Shown: in pieces, positions 1-11,568 of the stretch
Numbering within the stretch: the first letter of the stretch is position 1
How the letters are laid out: every line of letters begins with the position of its first letter
Origin: Pseudomonas putida
Lineage (GTDB): Bacteria > Pseudomonadota > Gammaproteobacteria > Pseudomonadales > Pseudomonadaceae
Assembly (NCBI RefSeq): GCF_009883635.2
Contig: NZ_CP026115.2
Coordinates: 5,890,001-5,954,000 of the forward strand
Reading direction: 5' to 3'
Length of the DNA: 64,000 bases
Notes under the pieces: model-generated
The model's input: only the letters and a program-made list of their open reading frames with translations
Database searches by the model: none
Told to the model about the DNA's origin: nothing
Made by a program: the position numbers and the translations under genes

Positions 1-300
1 AAACAGAAGTCTCTGAAGCTTCGCCTGATCATTGACAGCCTGAAGGCGCAAGACCCTGCCGCGATGAAGCTGAGCGTCGAACTGGAGCCACTGCTGAATG
101 CAGCAGATCAGGAATGCATCCGCACTCCGATGGAATGGCGCGACATCCCCGGGCGCTACCTGTTCACCGAAGAAGGGCTGCAGCAGTATGCCGATCTCGA
201 GCACGCCTTCGCCGAGTTCCGCATCGAGCTGACAGGGGGCGAGTCCCCTACCCTGCGCAAGCTCAAGGCGCGCATGGGGGAAAAGCCTTCACAGGGGTGA
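1..300 (+). CDS. C-terminal part of an unknown protein (5' end outside window)
   Basis: The frame is open from base 1 and ends at TGA 298-300, giving 99 residues. An ATG at 64 would give 78 residues, but the sequence before it in the same frame is equally protein-like, so a gene entering from the left is the better reading. The visible part is soluble and charged, with no signal peptide or membrane segment. It includes the segment EWRDIPGRYLFTEEGLQQY. I do not recognise the family. It lies beside an ADP-ribosylglycohydrolase and the T6SS operon, so an effector or immunity role is possible, but nothing in the visible residues shows it. Confidence 0.55.
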   Translation, partial: KQKSLKLRLIIDSLKAQDPAAMKLSVELEPLLNAADQECIRTPMEWRDIPGRYLFTEEGLQQYADLEHAFAEFRIELTGGESPTLRKLKARMGEKPSQG

Positions 301-453
301 TAGGCGGGCAACCTTGTCCTCCCACGCCTCGATGCAACGTCTGACACTCAAGGGGTACGCGCACCAAAGGCCAGTTATTCCTGGACCAAAGGCACGCGCC
401 CCCCTCGGTTTTCGTACAGAGCCTAAAAGCACGCAGCCAATGAACCGAAACTT

Positions 454-1569
454 TTACACCTGATCGTAAGTGAGTTCATCCAACTCATCGCCCGGTGGCG
501 CAAGTTCGAAAATTCGACTGGCCAAATCACGAATGCGTTGCGACCAGGCGACCCTGGCCACCCACTCCGTCGGCATGCCCGATACCCCATACAGGGCCCC
601 CGCAATCTGCCCCGCCGTCGCCGCCACGCTGTCGGCATCATCGGCAAGGTTGGCCGCCAACAGAATCGCATCCCGGAAATTGTCCGTATTCCAAACAGCC
701 CAGAGCGCTGCTTCCAGGGTATCGACCACATACCCGGACGAGCGAATCTGTTCACGGGATTTGTGCTTGTACTCGCCGGCATTGATGATCAAAGCCCGGG
801 GCTGCAGGGGGCGCACCTTCGGCGACAGCGCCTCTTCCTTGTCCGCGCCATTGAGCGCCAAATGCAACTGCGCGCCGAACAACTTGCAGCACTCCAAGAC
901 CTCGATCGCGCCATGGGTCACGCTGCTCTGCGTCACGCTTTCCCACCAGGTCGCCGACAGCGAGTGGCGGCGGAAAATGGCCGTAGGCGCGAGCCGTATC
1001 AACGAACCATTGCCCGCTGTCGAGGCCTCGAGATTGCCCATCCATTCAAGCCCTTGGGCCTCCCAGCCTTCCAGGGCTCGGCGGGTGACATTACCGATGT
1101 CGAAGCAGCGGCCATTGACGCTGTTTTCGCCCTGCCTGTACCAGCGCACCATGGCGTCAGCAAAGGTCGCAAAATCGAACTTGCCTTGGCTTGCGTAGGT
1201 GTCCGCCAGGCACAGCGCCATGCTGGTATCGTCGGTCCACTCACCCGGCGCCAGGCGGAAAGGACCACCGCCGACCATATCGCTGACATGCCCGTGATCG
1301 CGCCGCTGAAACTCCGGGGTCGTGCCTACCGCATCACCAATCGCCAGTCCCAACAGTGCGCCTTGCGCACGGTCCAACGCTTGCTCCGGTGACAACGTGC
1401 AGGGCCTGTCGTCCAACCAGGCTGGCTTGATACGCGGCAGCCTGGGGGCATCGGACTTCAACGTGTAGTCCATGCGCTGCTGCAACTGCGGCGACCACTC
1501 AGGCAGCAGGTTGACGTAGCGCTGGGCGTATTCGCTCAGGGATGCATCCGGGCTTCTCAGGTCGATCAT
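454..1569 (-). CDS. ADP-ribosylglycohydrolase family protein
   Basis: This 371-residue protein belongs to the ADP-ribosylglycohydrolase (DraG/ARH) family, which removes ADP-ribose from modified proteins using two Mg ions. The family motifs are GDAVG (about 78-82), WTDDTSM (111-117), NGSLIRLAP and, near residue 310, [14 protein letters not shown]; the metal-binding aspartates are intact. About 65 residues precede the fold. The start at 1569 has AAGGAA five bases upstream. The longer frame to 1725 would run into the divergent gene and has no ribosome site, so I reject it. T6SS immunity protein Tri1 is an ARH with an N-terminal extension, so this could protect against an ADP-ribosylating effector. 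A housekeeping role is equally possible. Confidence 0.88.
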   Translation of the reverse strand: MIDLRSPDASLSEYAQRYVNLLPEWSPQLQQRMDYTLKSDAPRLPRIKPAWLDDRPCTLSPEQALDRAQGALLGLAIGDAVGTTPEFQRRDHGHVSDMVGGGPFRLAPGEWTDDTSMALCLADTYASQGKFDFATFADAMVRWYRQGENSVNGRCFDIGNVTRRALEGWEAQGLEWMGNLEASTAGNGSLIRLAPTAIFRRHSLSATWWESVTQSSVTHGAIEVLECCKLFGAQLHLALNGADKEEALSPKVRPLQPRALIINAGEYKHKSREQIRSSGYVVDTLEAALWAVWNTDNFRDAILLAANLADDADSVAATAGQIAGALYGVSGMPTEWVARVAWSQRIRDLASRIFELAPPGDELDELTYDQV

Positions 1570-1708
1570 GCTGATTCCTTGCTGTGGGTTGCGCTCATCC
1601 GTGCGAACATTCTGCTGAACCTGCTGCTCACTGGCAACGACTCGTACCGGCGCAAAGCCGAGGCCACCTGGATGGCCGCTAGAGTCCATCTCCAAGGCGC
1701 TTCCCAGC

Positions 1709-2278
1709 ATGAAATTCAACGACACCTACACCAGCCGCGAGCACCGCTTTTCGCTAGGGATAGAAGTGACTTCACAGCAGTGCTACCTGTCGATCCCGGT
1801 CAGCAACGCAATGGCCGATTACGAAGAGTATTACCGTATCGACAAGGCCCGATACACGGCCTGGCTACAAGATCCATCGGCAGCACTGCCCATGGTCGTC
1901 CGATGCCGCCGCCGCGAACTGGACCATGCCCTGATGATGCAACCTGGCACCCAGCGAGGCACGGCTGACCCGTGCACTTGGGATCTGACGGAAATCTCCG
2001 CAGTACTGGCGCGTGCAGCAACCTTGCTGCTGCGCGATGGCGGTTACTCAAGCTGGGCCAACACGCTCCTGGGCTACCACTCACGGCTGCACAGCGACCC
2101 CGAACAGGTTCGCTTGAGCGTGTTCGCAATGCCCTGTGGCATGGGCACGCTCAGCGATGCCGTGCTGTATGAAAACGGCACGCTGTCGATCGAGGCCACC
2201 GATGAATTGCACGCCTTGCTAGGGTGGCTGCGGGAGTGGGGAATCGAGGGTCGCATGGTGGGTGCAAAGCCGCTCTGA
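1709..2278 (+). CDS. Unknown protein, probably two small domains
   Basis: This 189-residue soluble protein has no signal peptide. The first ~85 residues (motif [19 protein letters not shown]) look like a small conserved domain of unknown function. The last ~95 contain [17 protein letters not shown] and MGTLSDAVL, which recall the DUF6966-type pattern of small proteins often found near toxin or immunity genes; that match is from memory and unsure. The start at 1709 is chosen because the conserved-looking N-terminus begins there, although the ribosome site (AAGGCG) is weak. It is divergent from the ADP-ribosylglycohydrolase with about 140 bp between them, so the two may share a control region. 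An immunity or toxin-linked role is inference only. Confidence 0.65.
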   Translation: MKFNDTYTSREHRFSLGIEVTSQQCYLSIPVSNAMADYEEYYRIDKARYTAWLQDPSAALPMVVRCRRRELDHALMMQPGTQRGTADPCTWDLTEISAVLARAATLLLRDGGYSSWANTLLGYHSRLHSDPEQVRLSVFAMPCGMGTLSDAVLYENGTLSIEATDELHALLGWLREWGIEGRMVGAKPL

Positions 2279-2507
2279 CACCCCTCACGAAACCGCTTCG
2301 GCACGCCATATTCCGTCGCATTGCCATCATTGAAACGCGCCGCGATGGAAGTCGAATGCCAACGGCATGACGCAAAAAAATGAGACCCACTTCACTTTTT
2401 TAAAAAAACTTTTTACGCCAGTTTTTACTGTTCTCTTAGCACTTCAGCCCCCTGACTTTAGGGGCCAAACCCCCATTTCCCGCACTCGAAACCCACCGCC
2501 AATGGCA

Positions 2508-2522
2508 TGGCGCCATCATTGC
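2508..2522 (+). promoter_or_regulatory. Candidate sigma-54 (-24/-12) promoter
   Basis: TGGC-N7-TTGC matches the sigma-54 core elements with the exact spacing. Transcription would begin near 2534 and leave a leader of about 170-180 bases before the first T6SS gene. The match is short and no activator site was identified. Confidence 0.35.
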
Positions 2523-2597
2523 GCCGCATCACAAAACAGGGAAAAAATCGCGCCCCTCGCCGGAACTTCTTCCCCAGCGGGGTGCCCTACTCGGCAT

Positions 2598-2627
2598 TGC
2601 TGGCAACACGATATTCATGTGCCAGCA
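2598..2627. promoter_or_regulatory. Inverted repeat, possible operator
   Basis: TGCTGGCA and TGCCAGCA form perfect 8-base arms separated by 14 bases, lying between the candidate sigma-54 element and the first T6SS gene. It could be a regulator site or a structure in the mRNA leader. Confidence 0.35.
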
Positions 2628-2716
2628 CTCAAATTGCCGCAGCCGAGAGGCGCGATTTTCAGGTCCACGCCATTGGCGTTTCAGGACGATCAAGCAGGCT
2701 CATGGACGATGTACCG

Positions 2717-3466
2717 ATGACACAGACTTTTGATGTCGAAGCACTGATCAAGCTGCGTAGCCAGACGCGGGCGATCTCCGATGCGCTGAAGGCGCAGGCG
2801 GCGGATTACCTTGCCACCGTGGCACCGCTGATCCGTCCGCAAACCCTGTTCGGCGAGTACCTGCAAGGCGCCCAGCGCAGCAGCGGGCGCGAAACCCAGG
2901 GCCACTTCCAGTCGTTGATCGAACTCTACGAGCGCATCGGCTCGGCCGCGCCGTTCCAACTGGTCAGCGAGCTGGAAGTGCCGCTGAACCTGATCAGCAC
3001 CACCCCCGGACTATTCCCGCTGGAATACGACAAGGTCCTCGAGCAGAGCGGCCAGGTCATCCGCATCACCAGCCCGACGCGCTGGGTGGTGGGCTTCCAC
3101 GCGTTCGACCTGGCGCAGTTTCGCAACGTCATCAAAGACCCCAACCGCAGTAGCGCCGAGCTGTACCGCTTCGTGGTGCACTACCTGGTGCTGTTCTACT
3201 GCCTGAGCAAGTCGCCGGGCCTGGGCCGGCTGTTCGAAGGCCTGCGCTACGGGCTGAGCTTCGAGCGCCTGAAGGGCTTTGGCGACCTGCCGTTCTGCGT
3301 CATCAGCTCGCCGGTACGCTCGGAACTTCCCGACGATTCGGTTATCCGTAGCAGCACGCAAATTGCCGGCAACACCAGCTTCGAAGAACTGGTGGGGCGC
3401 GACAACATCCTGGAAATGAACGACGACATCCGTCAGCGCCTGCTGCTGACGATCGAAGGACTGTAA
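2717..3466 (+). CDS. T6SS-associated protein of unknown function
   Basis: This 249-residue protein is the first gene of the T6SS operon, 64 bp before tssB. It has no signal peptide or clear membrane span; a helical, charged N-terminus is followed by a mixed region (PLNLISTTPGLFPLEYDKVL) and a C-terminus ending in a helix. I do not recognise a domain. An ATG at 2702 (five more residues) is an alternative start; neither has a strong ribosome site. Frame extension upstream to 2507 is rejected because its composition changes abruptly. Its position next to the sheath genes suggests a structural or accessory T6SS role, which is inference. Confidence 0.7.
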   Translation: MTQTFDVEALIKLRSQTRAISDALKAQAADYLATVAPLIRPQTLFGEYLQGAQRSSGRETQGHFQSLIELYERIGSAAPFQLVSELEVPLNLISTTPGLFPLEYDKVLEQSGQVIRITSPTRWVVGFHAFDLAQFRNVIKDPNRSSAELYRFVVHYLVLFYCLSKSPGLGRLFEGLRYGLSFERLKGFGDLPFCVISSPVRSELPDDSVIRSSTQIAGNTSFEELVGRDNILEMNDDIRQRLLLTIEGL

Positions 3467-3530
3467 CGCGCAGGGCCCGGTCACGGGCCGCGCAATGATT
3501 CGCAGCGAATTGCTCGCACTGGAGAACACG

Positions 3531-4070
3531 ATGGCGAAGAAGGAAAGCACCCAGCACAAACTCGACCGCGTTCGCGCGCCTCGGGTCCATATCACCTACG
3601 ACGTGGACATCGGTGATGCCATCGAGAAAAAGGAGCTGCCCTTTGTCGTTGGCGTGCTGGGCGATTTCTCCGGCAATCCGCTGGAGCCGCTGCCCAAGCT
3701 CAAGGACCGCAAGTTCGTGTTCATCGACCGCGACAACTTCAACGGCGTGCTCAAGGGCATCAAGCCGCGCCTGACCTATCGCGTCGACAACACCCTGGCC
3801 AAGAACGGCACCCAGCTCGGCGTCGAGCTGAACTTCAACAGCCTCGAAGACTTCGAGCCACAGAACGTGGTCAAGCAGGTCGAGCCGCTGCGCAAGCTGC
3901 TGGAAGTGCGCAACAAGCTGGCCGACCTGCGCAACAAGATGGGCGGCAACGACAAGCTCGAAGAGCTGCTGATGGACGTGCTGCAGAACACCGAAAAGCT
4001 CAAGACCCTGGGCAAGGAATTCGGCCGTGAAGCCGAAGTGAAAGACCCGTCCAGCGACGATCGCGCCTGA
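3531..4070 (+). CDS. tssB: T6SS sheath small subunit TssB (VipA)
   Basis: TssB pairs with TssC to form the contractile sheath around the Hcp tube in the cytoplasm. The 179-residue product shows the family N-terminus (HKLDRVRAPRVHITYDV), the ELPFVVGVLGDFSG segment and a long C-terminal helix. The start at 3531 is preceded by GGAGA; the frame extends to 3495 without a ribosome site. It is followed 14 bp later by tssC, the usual pairing, and its length is normal. Confidence 0.96.
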   Translation: MAKKESTQHKLDRVRAPRVHITYDVDIGDAIEKKELPFVVGVLGDFSGNPLEPLPKLKDRKFVFIDRDNFNGVLKGIKPRLTYRVDNTLAKNGTQLGVELNFNSLEDFEPQNVVKQVEPLRKLLEVRNKLADLRNKMGGNDKLEELLMDVLQNTEKLKTLGKEFGREAEVKDPSSDDRA

Positions 4071-4084
4071 GCAGGAGCCCGAAC

Positions 4085-5587
4085 ATGACCGACAAGCAAA
4101 CCGCACCGCAACAGGCCGGCGACCTGGTCGAAGTGGAAAACTTCGCCCCGCAGCCTTCGCTGCTCGACAGCATCATTTCGCAAAGCCGCGTGGCCCGCTC
4201 CGACACCGAGCGCAACCGCACCCGCGACCTGATCGGCGAACTGGTGAACCAGGTGCTCGAGGGCGAGATGACCCCGAGCAAGGACCTGATCGCCGTGCTC
4301 GACGCACGCATCGCCGAAATCGATTCGATGCTCTCCGAGCAGATGAACGAGATCATGCACGCCCGTGAATTCCAGCAGCTGGAAGCCTCCTGGCGCGGCC
4401 TGAAGTACCAGGTCGACCAGACCGAGACCAGCACCACGCTGAAGATCCACCTGCTCAACGCCTCGAAGAAAGACCTGGTGCGCGACCTCAAGGCCGCCAG
4501 CGAATTCGACCAGAGCGCACTGTTCAAGAAGGTCTACGAAGAAGAGTACGGCACCTTCGGTGGCGCCCCGTTCGGCATGCTGATCGGCGACTACGAGTTC
4601 AAGCGCAGCCCCGAAGACATGTACCTGCTCGAAGAGATCTCGCACGTCGCCGCCGCGGCGCACGCGCCGTTCATTTCGGCAGCCTCGCCAGAGCTGTTCG
4701 GCTGGGACTCGTTCACAGAGATGTCCGGCCCGCGTGACCTGGCGAAGATCTTCGACACCGTCGAATACGCCAAGTGGAAGTCGTTCCGCGCCTCGGAAGA
4801 TTCGCGCTACGTCGGCCTCACCCTGCCCCATGTGCTCGGCCGCCTGCCCTATGGCCCGGATACCACCCCGGTGGAAGAATTCAACTTCGTCGAAAGCGTC
4901 GACGGCCGCGACCACAACAAGTATCTGTGGATGAACGCCGCCTACGCCCTCGGCACTCGCGTCACCGATGCCTTCTCGCGCTACGGCTGGTGTGTGGCTA
5001 TTCGTGGCGTCGAAGGTGGCGGACTGGTCGAAGGCCTGCCGACCCACACCTTCAAGACCGACGACGGCGAAATCGCCCTCAAGTGCCCGACCGAAATCGC
5101 CATCACCGACCGCCGCGAAAAAGAGCTGTCGGACCTCGGCTTCATCCCTCTGGTGCACTGCAAGGGCACCGACTACGCCGCCTTCTTCGGCACCCAGTCG
5201 GCGCAGAAGCAGAAGCAGTACAACACCGACATCGCCAATGCCAACGCACGCCTGTCGGCGCAGCTGCAGTACATCTTCGCCACCTCGCGTATCGCCCATT
5301 ACATGAAGGCGATCATGCGCGACAAGATCGGCAGCTTCGCCTCGCGCATGGATGTGGAGCGCTTCCTCAACCAGTGGCTGGCCAGCTACGTGCTGCTCGA
5401 CGACACCGCCAGCCAGGAGGCCAAGGCCAAGTTCCCGCTGCGCGAAGCCCGTGCCGAGGTGTTCGAAGTGCCCGGCAAGCCAGGCGTGTACAAGGCCGTG
5501 ACCTACCTGCGCCCGCACTATCAGCTCGACGAACTGACCGCCTCGCTGCGCCTGGTCGCCGAACTGCCGCAAGGCGCTCGCGGCTGA
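4085..5587 (+). CDS. tssC: T6SS sheath large subunit TssC (VipB)
   Basis: TssC is the major sheath subunit and carries the helix recognised by ClpV when the contracted sheath is recycled. The 500-residue length and the segments FQQLEASWRGLKYQVDQTET, FGMLIGDYEF, LPYGPDTTPVEEFNF and the C-terminal YLRPHYQLDELTASLRLVAEL are typical. The gene starts 14 bp after tssB with AGGAG upstream of the ATG, and is followed 26 bp later by tssE. Nothing appears truncated. Confidence 0.97.
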   Translation: MTDKQTAPQQAGDLVEVENFAPQPSLLDSIISQSRVARSDTERNRTRDLIGELVNQVLEGEMTPSKDLIAVLDARIAEIDSMLSEQMNEIMHAREFQQLEASWRGLKYQVDQTETSTTLKIHLLNASKKDLVRDLKAASEFDQSALFKKVYEEEYGTFGGAPFGMLIGDYEFKRSPEDMYLLEEISHVAAAAHAPFISAASPELFGWDSFTEMSGPRDLAKIFDTVEYAKWKSFRASEDSRYVGLTLPHVLGRLPYGPDTTPVEEFNFVESVDGRDHNKYLWMNAAYALGTRVTDAFSRYGWCVAIRGVEGGGLVEGLPTHTFKTDDGEIALKCPTEIAITDRREKELSDLGFIPLVHCKGTDYAAFFGTQSAQKQKQYNTDIANANARLSAQLQYIFATSRIAHYMKAIMRDKIGSFASRMDVERFLNQWLASYVLLDDTASQEAKAKFPLREARAEVFEVPGKPGVYKAVTYLRPHYQLDELTASLRLVAELPQGARG

Positions 5588-5613
5588 CCGGCCGCTGTGT
5601 ACAGGGATGACAC

Positions 5614-6096
5614 ATGAGTAACCAGGCCCGCCTGCTGCCCTCGCTGCTCGACCGACTGCTGGACGACCGTCCGTACCAGTCGGCCGAAGCGGCTGACCAG
5701 CGCACCTGTTCGCTGGCCGAGTACAAGGCGAGCATTGTCCGCGACCTCGAGGTGCTGGTGAACACTCGCCAGTCCCTGGTTGCGGAGGAGCTCGGCGGTT
5801 TCAGCCAGCTCGGTGGTTCCATCCTTGAATACGGCATGCCCGACTTCATCAGCCGCAGCGTGCTCGACCCCCATGATCGCCGGCTCATCCAGCAACAGCT
5901 GGAGCGGGCGATCAGCACCGGCGACCGGCGTTTTCGCCGGGTGCGGGTGCAACTGCTGGCCCAGGAAAACGGCCACCGCATGTTGACCTTCCGCGTGGAC
6001 GCCGTGCTGCGTCTGCAGGACATCAGCCGCCAGGTGTCGTTCGACGCCGTGCTGCAGGTCAACACCCAGGAATACAAAGTGCAGAACCTCAACTGA
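5614..6096 (+). CDS. tssE: T6SS baseplate protein TssE (gp25-like)
   Basis: TssE is the gp25-like wedge protein that starts sheath polymerisation on the baseplate. The 160-residue product shows the gp25 pattern: an N-terminal helix (LLPSLLDRLLDD), the SILEYGMPDF segment, and a C-terminal beta region (FRVDAVLRL). It ends within the start codon of tssF (one-base overlap, TGATG), indicating translational coupling. Confidence 0.95.
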   Translation: MSNQARLLPSLLDRLLDDRPYQSAEAADQRTCSLAEYKASIVRDLEVLVNTRQSLVAEELGGFSQLGGSILEYGMPDFISRSVLDPHDRRLIQQQLERAISTGDRRFRRVRVQLLAQENGHRMLTFRVDAVLRLQDISRQVSFDAVLQVNTQEYKVQNLN

Positions 6097-7916
6097 TGCT
6101 CGACGAACTGCTGCCCTACTACGAAAAGGAACTGTCGCACCTGCGCTTCCTCGGCCAGGAGTTTGCCGCGCAGTACCCGAAGATTGCTTCGCGGCTGCTG
6201 ATCGAGGGCGATAACTGCGAAGACCCGCACACCGAGCGCCTGATCGAGGCGTTCTCGTTCCTGTCTGCGCGGGTGCACAAGAAGCTCGATGACGAGTTTC
6301 CGGAAATCGTCGAATCCTTCCTTGAGGTGCTGTACCCGCACTACCTGCGCCCTACCCCGTCGATGTCGATCGCCGAGCTGAGCCTGGGCAAGCACGAGAA
6401 GGTCACCGAAGCCTACCGCGTGGCGCGCCACACCGAAATGCATGCCAATGCCGTCGAAGGTGTAGTGTGCAAGTTCCGCACCTGCTACCCGGTGGAGCTG
6501 TGGCCGATCAGTGTGCAACAGGCGTCGTTCGCGGAAATGGAACGTTCGGCCTTCAACGGCCACAGCGCCGACCTGGTCGCACGCCTGCGCATCCGCCTGC
6601 AAGCCACACACGATGTGCTGTTCGGCCAGATGGAAATCGATAGCCTGCGGTTCTTCCTCGACGGTGAAGCGACGCTGATGCTGCAGCTGTACGAGCTGCT
6701 GTTCAACAACCTGGCCAAAGCCACCCTGAGTTTCCAGGACGAAGGCCGCAGCCGCGAAGTCGCCCTGCCGACCACCGCCCTGAAAGCCGTGGGCTATGCC
6801 CGCGACGAAGGTTTGGTGGACTACTCCGAGCGCTCGTTCCTGGGCTATCGCCTGCTGCACGAGTACTTCACCTTCCCCGACAAATTCATGTTCTTCGACC
6901 TGAGTGGCTTTGCGCGCATTCTGCAAGGCAAGGCCGTCGAGCAGGTCGAGATCAACTTCTACTTCTCCGGCTACGACCTCAGCGAGCGCCTGGCGCGGCT
7001 GACCCAGAACATCGGGCGCAACAATTTCAAGCTCAACTGCACCCCAATCATCAACCTGTTCCGCCAACAGGCCGAGCCGATCAAGCTGACCCACACCCAG
7101 CACGAATACCCGGTAACCCCCGACACCCGGCTGCACAATGCCGCCGAAGTGGTGTCGATCGACCGCGTGCGGCGGGTGCGCAAGCTCGGCGGCATCGACC
7201 AGGTCGCCACTTGCCAGCCGTTCTTCGAACCGCGTGGCGAGCAGGACCCGCGCACCAGCTTCTGGATCGCCCGCCGGCGCAACCAGGGCGATGCCACGGC
7301 CATGAGCATCCGTGTGGTCGACCGCGACCTGGAACTGATCGACGGCAGCAGCGACACCCTCAGCATCGGCCTGACCTGCAGCAACCGCGACGTACCGCTG
7401 ATGCTGCCGTTCGGTGGCGACCGCGGCGAGTTCAACATCCCGGCCAACTCGGTGATCAAGGACATCCGCTGCCTGCGCAAGCCCACCGCCACCGTGCGCG
7501 TGCCACTGGGCAAGGGCCTGATCTGGCGGCTGATCGCGCACCTGTCGCTGAACCACCTGTCACTGGTCAGCCAGGGCCGCGAAGTGCTGCTCGAACTGCT
7601 GTCGCTGTACAACTACCGCAACGTCTCGGCCATTCGCAAACAGATCAACGGCATCAAGGCCATCAGCAGCGAGCCGGTGGTGGCACGCATTGGCCACCCA
7701 CGGCCGAACTTCGTCCGCGGGGTAGGCATCACCCTGACCCTCGACGAAAGCCAGTTCACCGGCAGCGGCGTGTTCCTGTTCGGCATGGTGCTGGACCACT
7801 TCTTCGGCCAGTACTGCTCGATGAACAGCTTCACCCGACTGAGCCTGCGCTCCCAACAACGAGAAAAGAGAATCGTCCAATGGCCAGCACGCACTGGCGA
7901 TCAGCCCCTGGTCTGA
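6096..7916 (+). CDS. tssF: T6SS baseplate protein TssF
   Basis: TssF forms the baseplate wedge with TssG, TssE and TssK. The 606-residue product begins with the family signature LLPYYEKELSHLRFLGQEFA and continues with FPEIVESFLEVLYPHYLRP, both diagnostic, and ends in the conserved FTRLSLRSQQR region. Its length is normal. The ATG overlaps the tssE stop by one base, and the tssG start lies 37 bases before its own stop, so the three are co-translated. Confidence 0.96.
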   Translation: MLDELLPYYEKELSHLRFLGQEFAAQYPKIASRLLIEGDNCEDPHTERLIEAFSFLSARVHKKLDDEFPEIVESFLEVLYPHYLRPTPSMSIAELSLGKHEKVTEAYRVARHTEMHANAVEGVVCKFRTCYPVELWPISVQQASFAEMERSAFNGHSADLVARLRIRLQATHDVLFGQMEIDSLRFFLDGEATLMLQLYELLFNNLAKATLSFQDEGRSREVALPTTALKAVGYARDEGLVDYSERSFLGYRLLHEYFTFPDKFMFFDLSGFARILQGKAVEQVEINFYFSGYDLSERLARLTQNIGRNNFKLNCTPIINLFRQQAEPIKLTHTQHEYPVTPDTRLHNAAEVVSIDRVRRVRKLGGIDQVATCQPFFEPRGEQDPRTSFWIARRRNQGDATAMSIRVVDRDLELIDGSSDTLSIGLTCSNRDVPLMLPFGGDRGEFNIPANSVIKDIRCLRKPTATVRVPLGKGLIWRLIAHLSLNHLSLVSQGREVLLELLSLYNYRNVSAIRKQINGIKAISSEPVVARIGHPRPNFVRGVGITLTLDESQFTGSGVFLFGMVLDHFFGQYCSMNSFTRLSLRSQQREKRIVQWPARTGDQPLV

Positions 7917-8946
7917 TCGATCAGGCCCGAGCCGAGCCGCACCGATTCGAGTTCTTCCAATTGGTGCGCCTGCTCCGCCTGCACTACAGCCGTACCGGGC
8001 GCATGGACCTGGCGACCCGGCCGCACGAAGACCCGCTGCGTTTTCGCACTCAGCTGTCGCTGGCGTTTCCGGCCAGCGAGGTCAGTGACCTGCACTTCGA
8101 GCGCGAGGGCAAGGTCTCCACGGCCGGCTTGCCGCTGTCGGAGGTCCAAGTCACCTTCATGGGCCTGGTCGGGCCGTCGGGCGTGCTGCCGCGCCCGTAC
8201 ACCGAGCTGCTGCTCGAACGCCACGTGCAGTACCGCGACGATGCCGCCCATGCGTTTCTCGACATCTTCTCGCACCGCATGACCACGCTGTTCTACGAGG
8301 CCTGGCAGAAGTACAAATTCCATATCGAGCACGAGCGCAATGGCACTTCGGGCTTCGATGGCTACCTGCTCAACCTGGTCGGCCTGGGCCCGCGTGCGCA
8401 AAAGCTCAGGTTCGAAGAGCACCCGTCGGCGCTGCGCCGCGAGCTGTTCAGCTACTTCGCCGGGCTGCTCAGCCAGAAGCCGCGCAACGCGCTCAACCTT
8501 GAAGTGATGCTCGGCTTCTATTTCTCGCTGCCGATCAAGGTCAAGCAGTTCGCCGGGCGCTGGCTCAACCTGGAACCCGAGCAATGCACTCAGCTGGGGC
8601 GCAAGAACGCGCAACTGGGCCAAAGCGCGGTCGCCGGCAACCGGGTCTGGGACTATCAGTCGTGCATCCGCATCGAACTGGGCCCGCTGAGCCTGGCCGA
8701 TTACCAGCGCTTCCAGCCGGGCACCGTGTGCTACCGCAAGCTGGTCGAACTGGTGCGCTTCTATATAGGTGCCGAGATGGATTTCGAAATTGCCCCACGC
8801 CTCAAGCGCGAGGCGGTACCACGTGCCCAGCTGGGCCGCAGCGGCAATGTCGCCCTGGGCTGGCTGGGCTGGCTCAAACGCCCTGGCCGTGACGCGGAGC
8901 CTTCGCGTTGCGCCGTCTTCCACATTCCTTACGATGGGGTCGCCTT

Positions 8947-8950
<4 letters not shown>
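7880..8950 (+). CDS. tssG: T6SS baseplate protein TssG
   Basis: TssG (356 residues) is the second wedge protein, binding TssF and TssK. Family features are FEFFQLVRLLRLHY near residue 25, VQVTFMGLVGPSGVLPRPYTELL, and the YQSCIRIELGPLS segment near the end. The ATG at 7880 lies inside the tssF end (37-base overlap); the frame is open far upstream, but only because of the GC-rich tssF sequence, and the family N-terminus starts here. The stop overlaps the clpV GTG start by four bases. Confidence 0.94.
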
Positions 8951-11544
<2,594 letters not shown>

Positions 11545-11568
11545 CCCGTACAAGGAGGTTTAGCCGTC

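Larger units (their letters stand above)
2279..2701 (+). promoter_or_regulatory. Upstream region of the T6SS operon
   Basis: About 420 bp separate the previous gene from the first T6SS gene. Bases 2380-2440 are strikingly A/T-rich with runs of A and T, unlike the surrounding DNA, and could bind H-NS-like MvaT/TurA proteins. A weak hairpin (GCCCC...GGGGC, about 2448-2464) follows. A sigma-54-like element and a long dyad, listed separately, lie further down. I see no other gene here; the frame open from 2507 is out of character before residue 66. Confidence 0.5.

Noticed and set aside
1570..1725. 52-residue N-terminal extension of the ADP-ribosylglycohydrolase
   Set aside because: The start at 1569 has a good ribosome site; the extension would overlap the divergent gene and has none.
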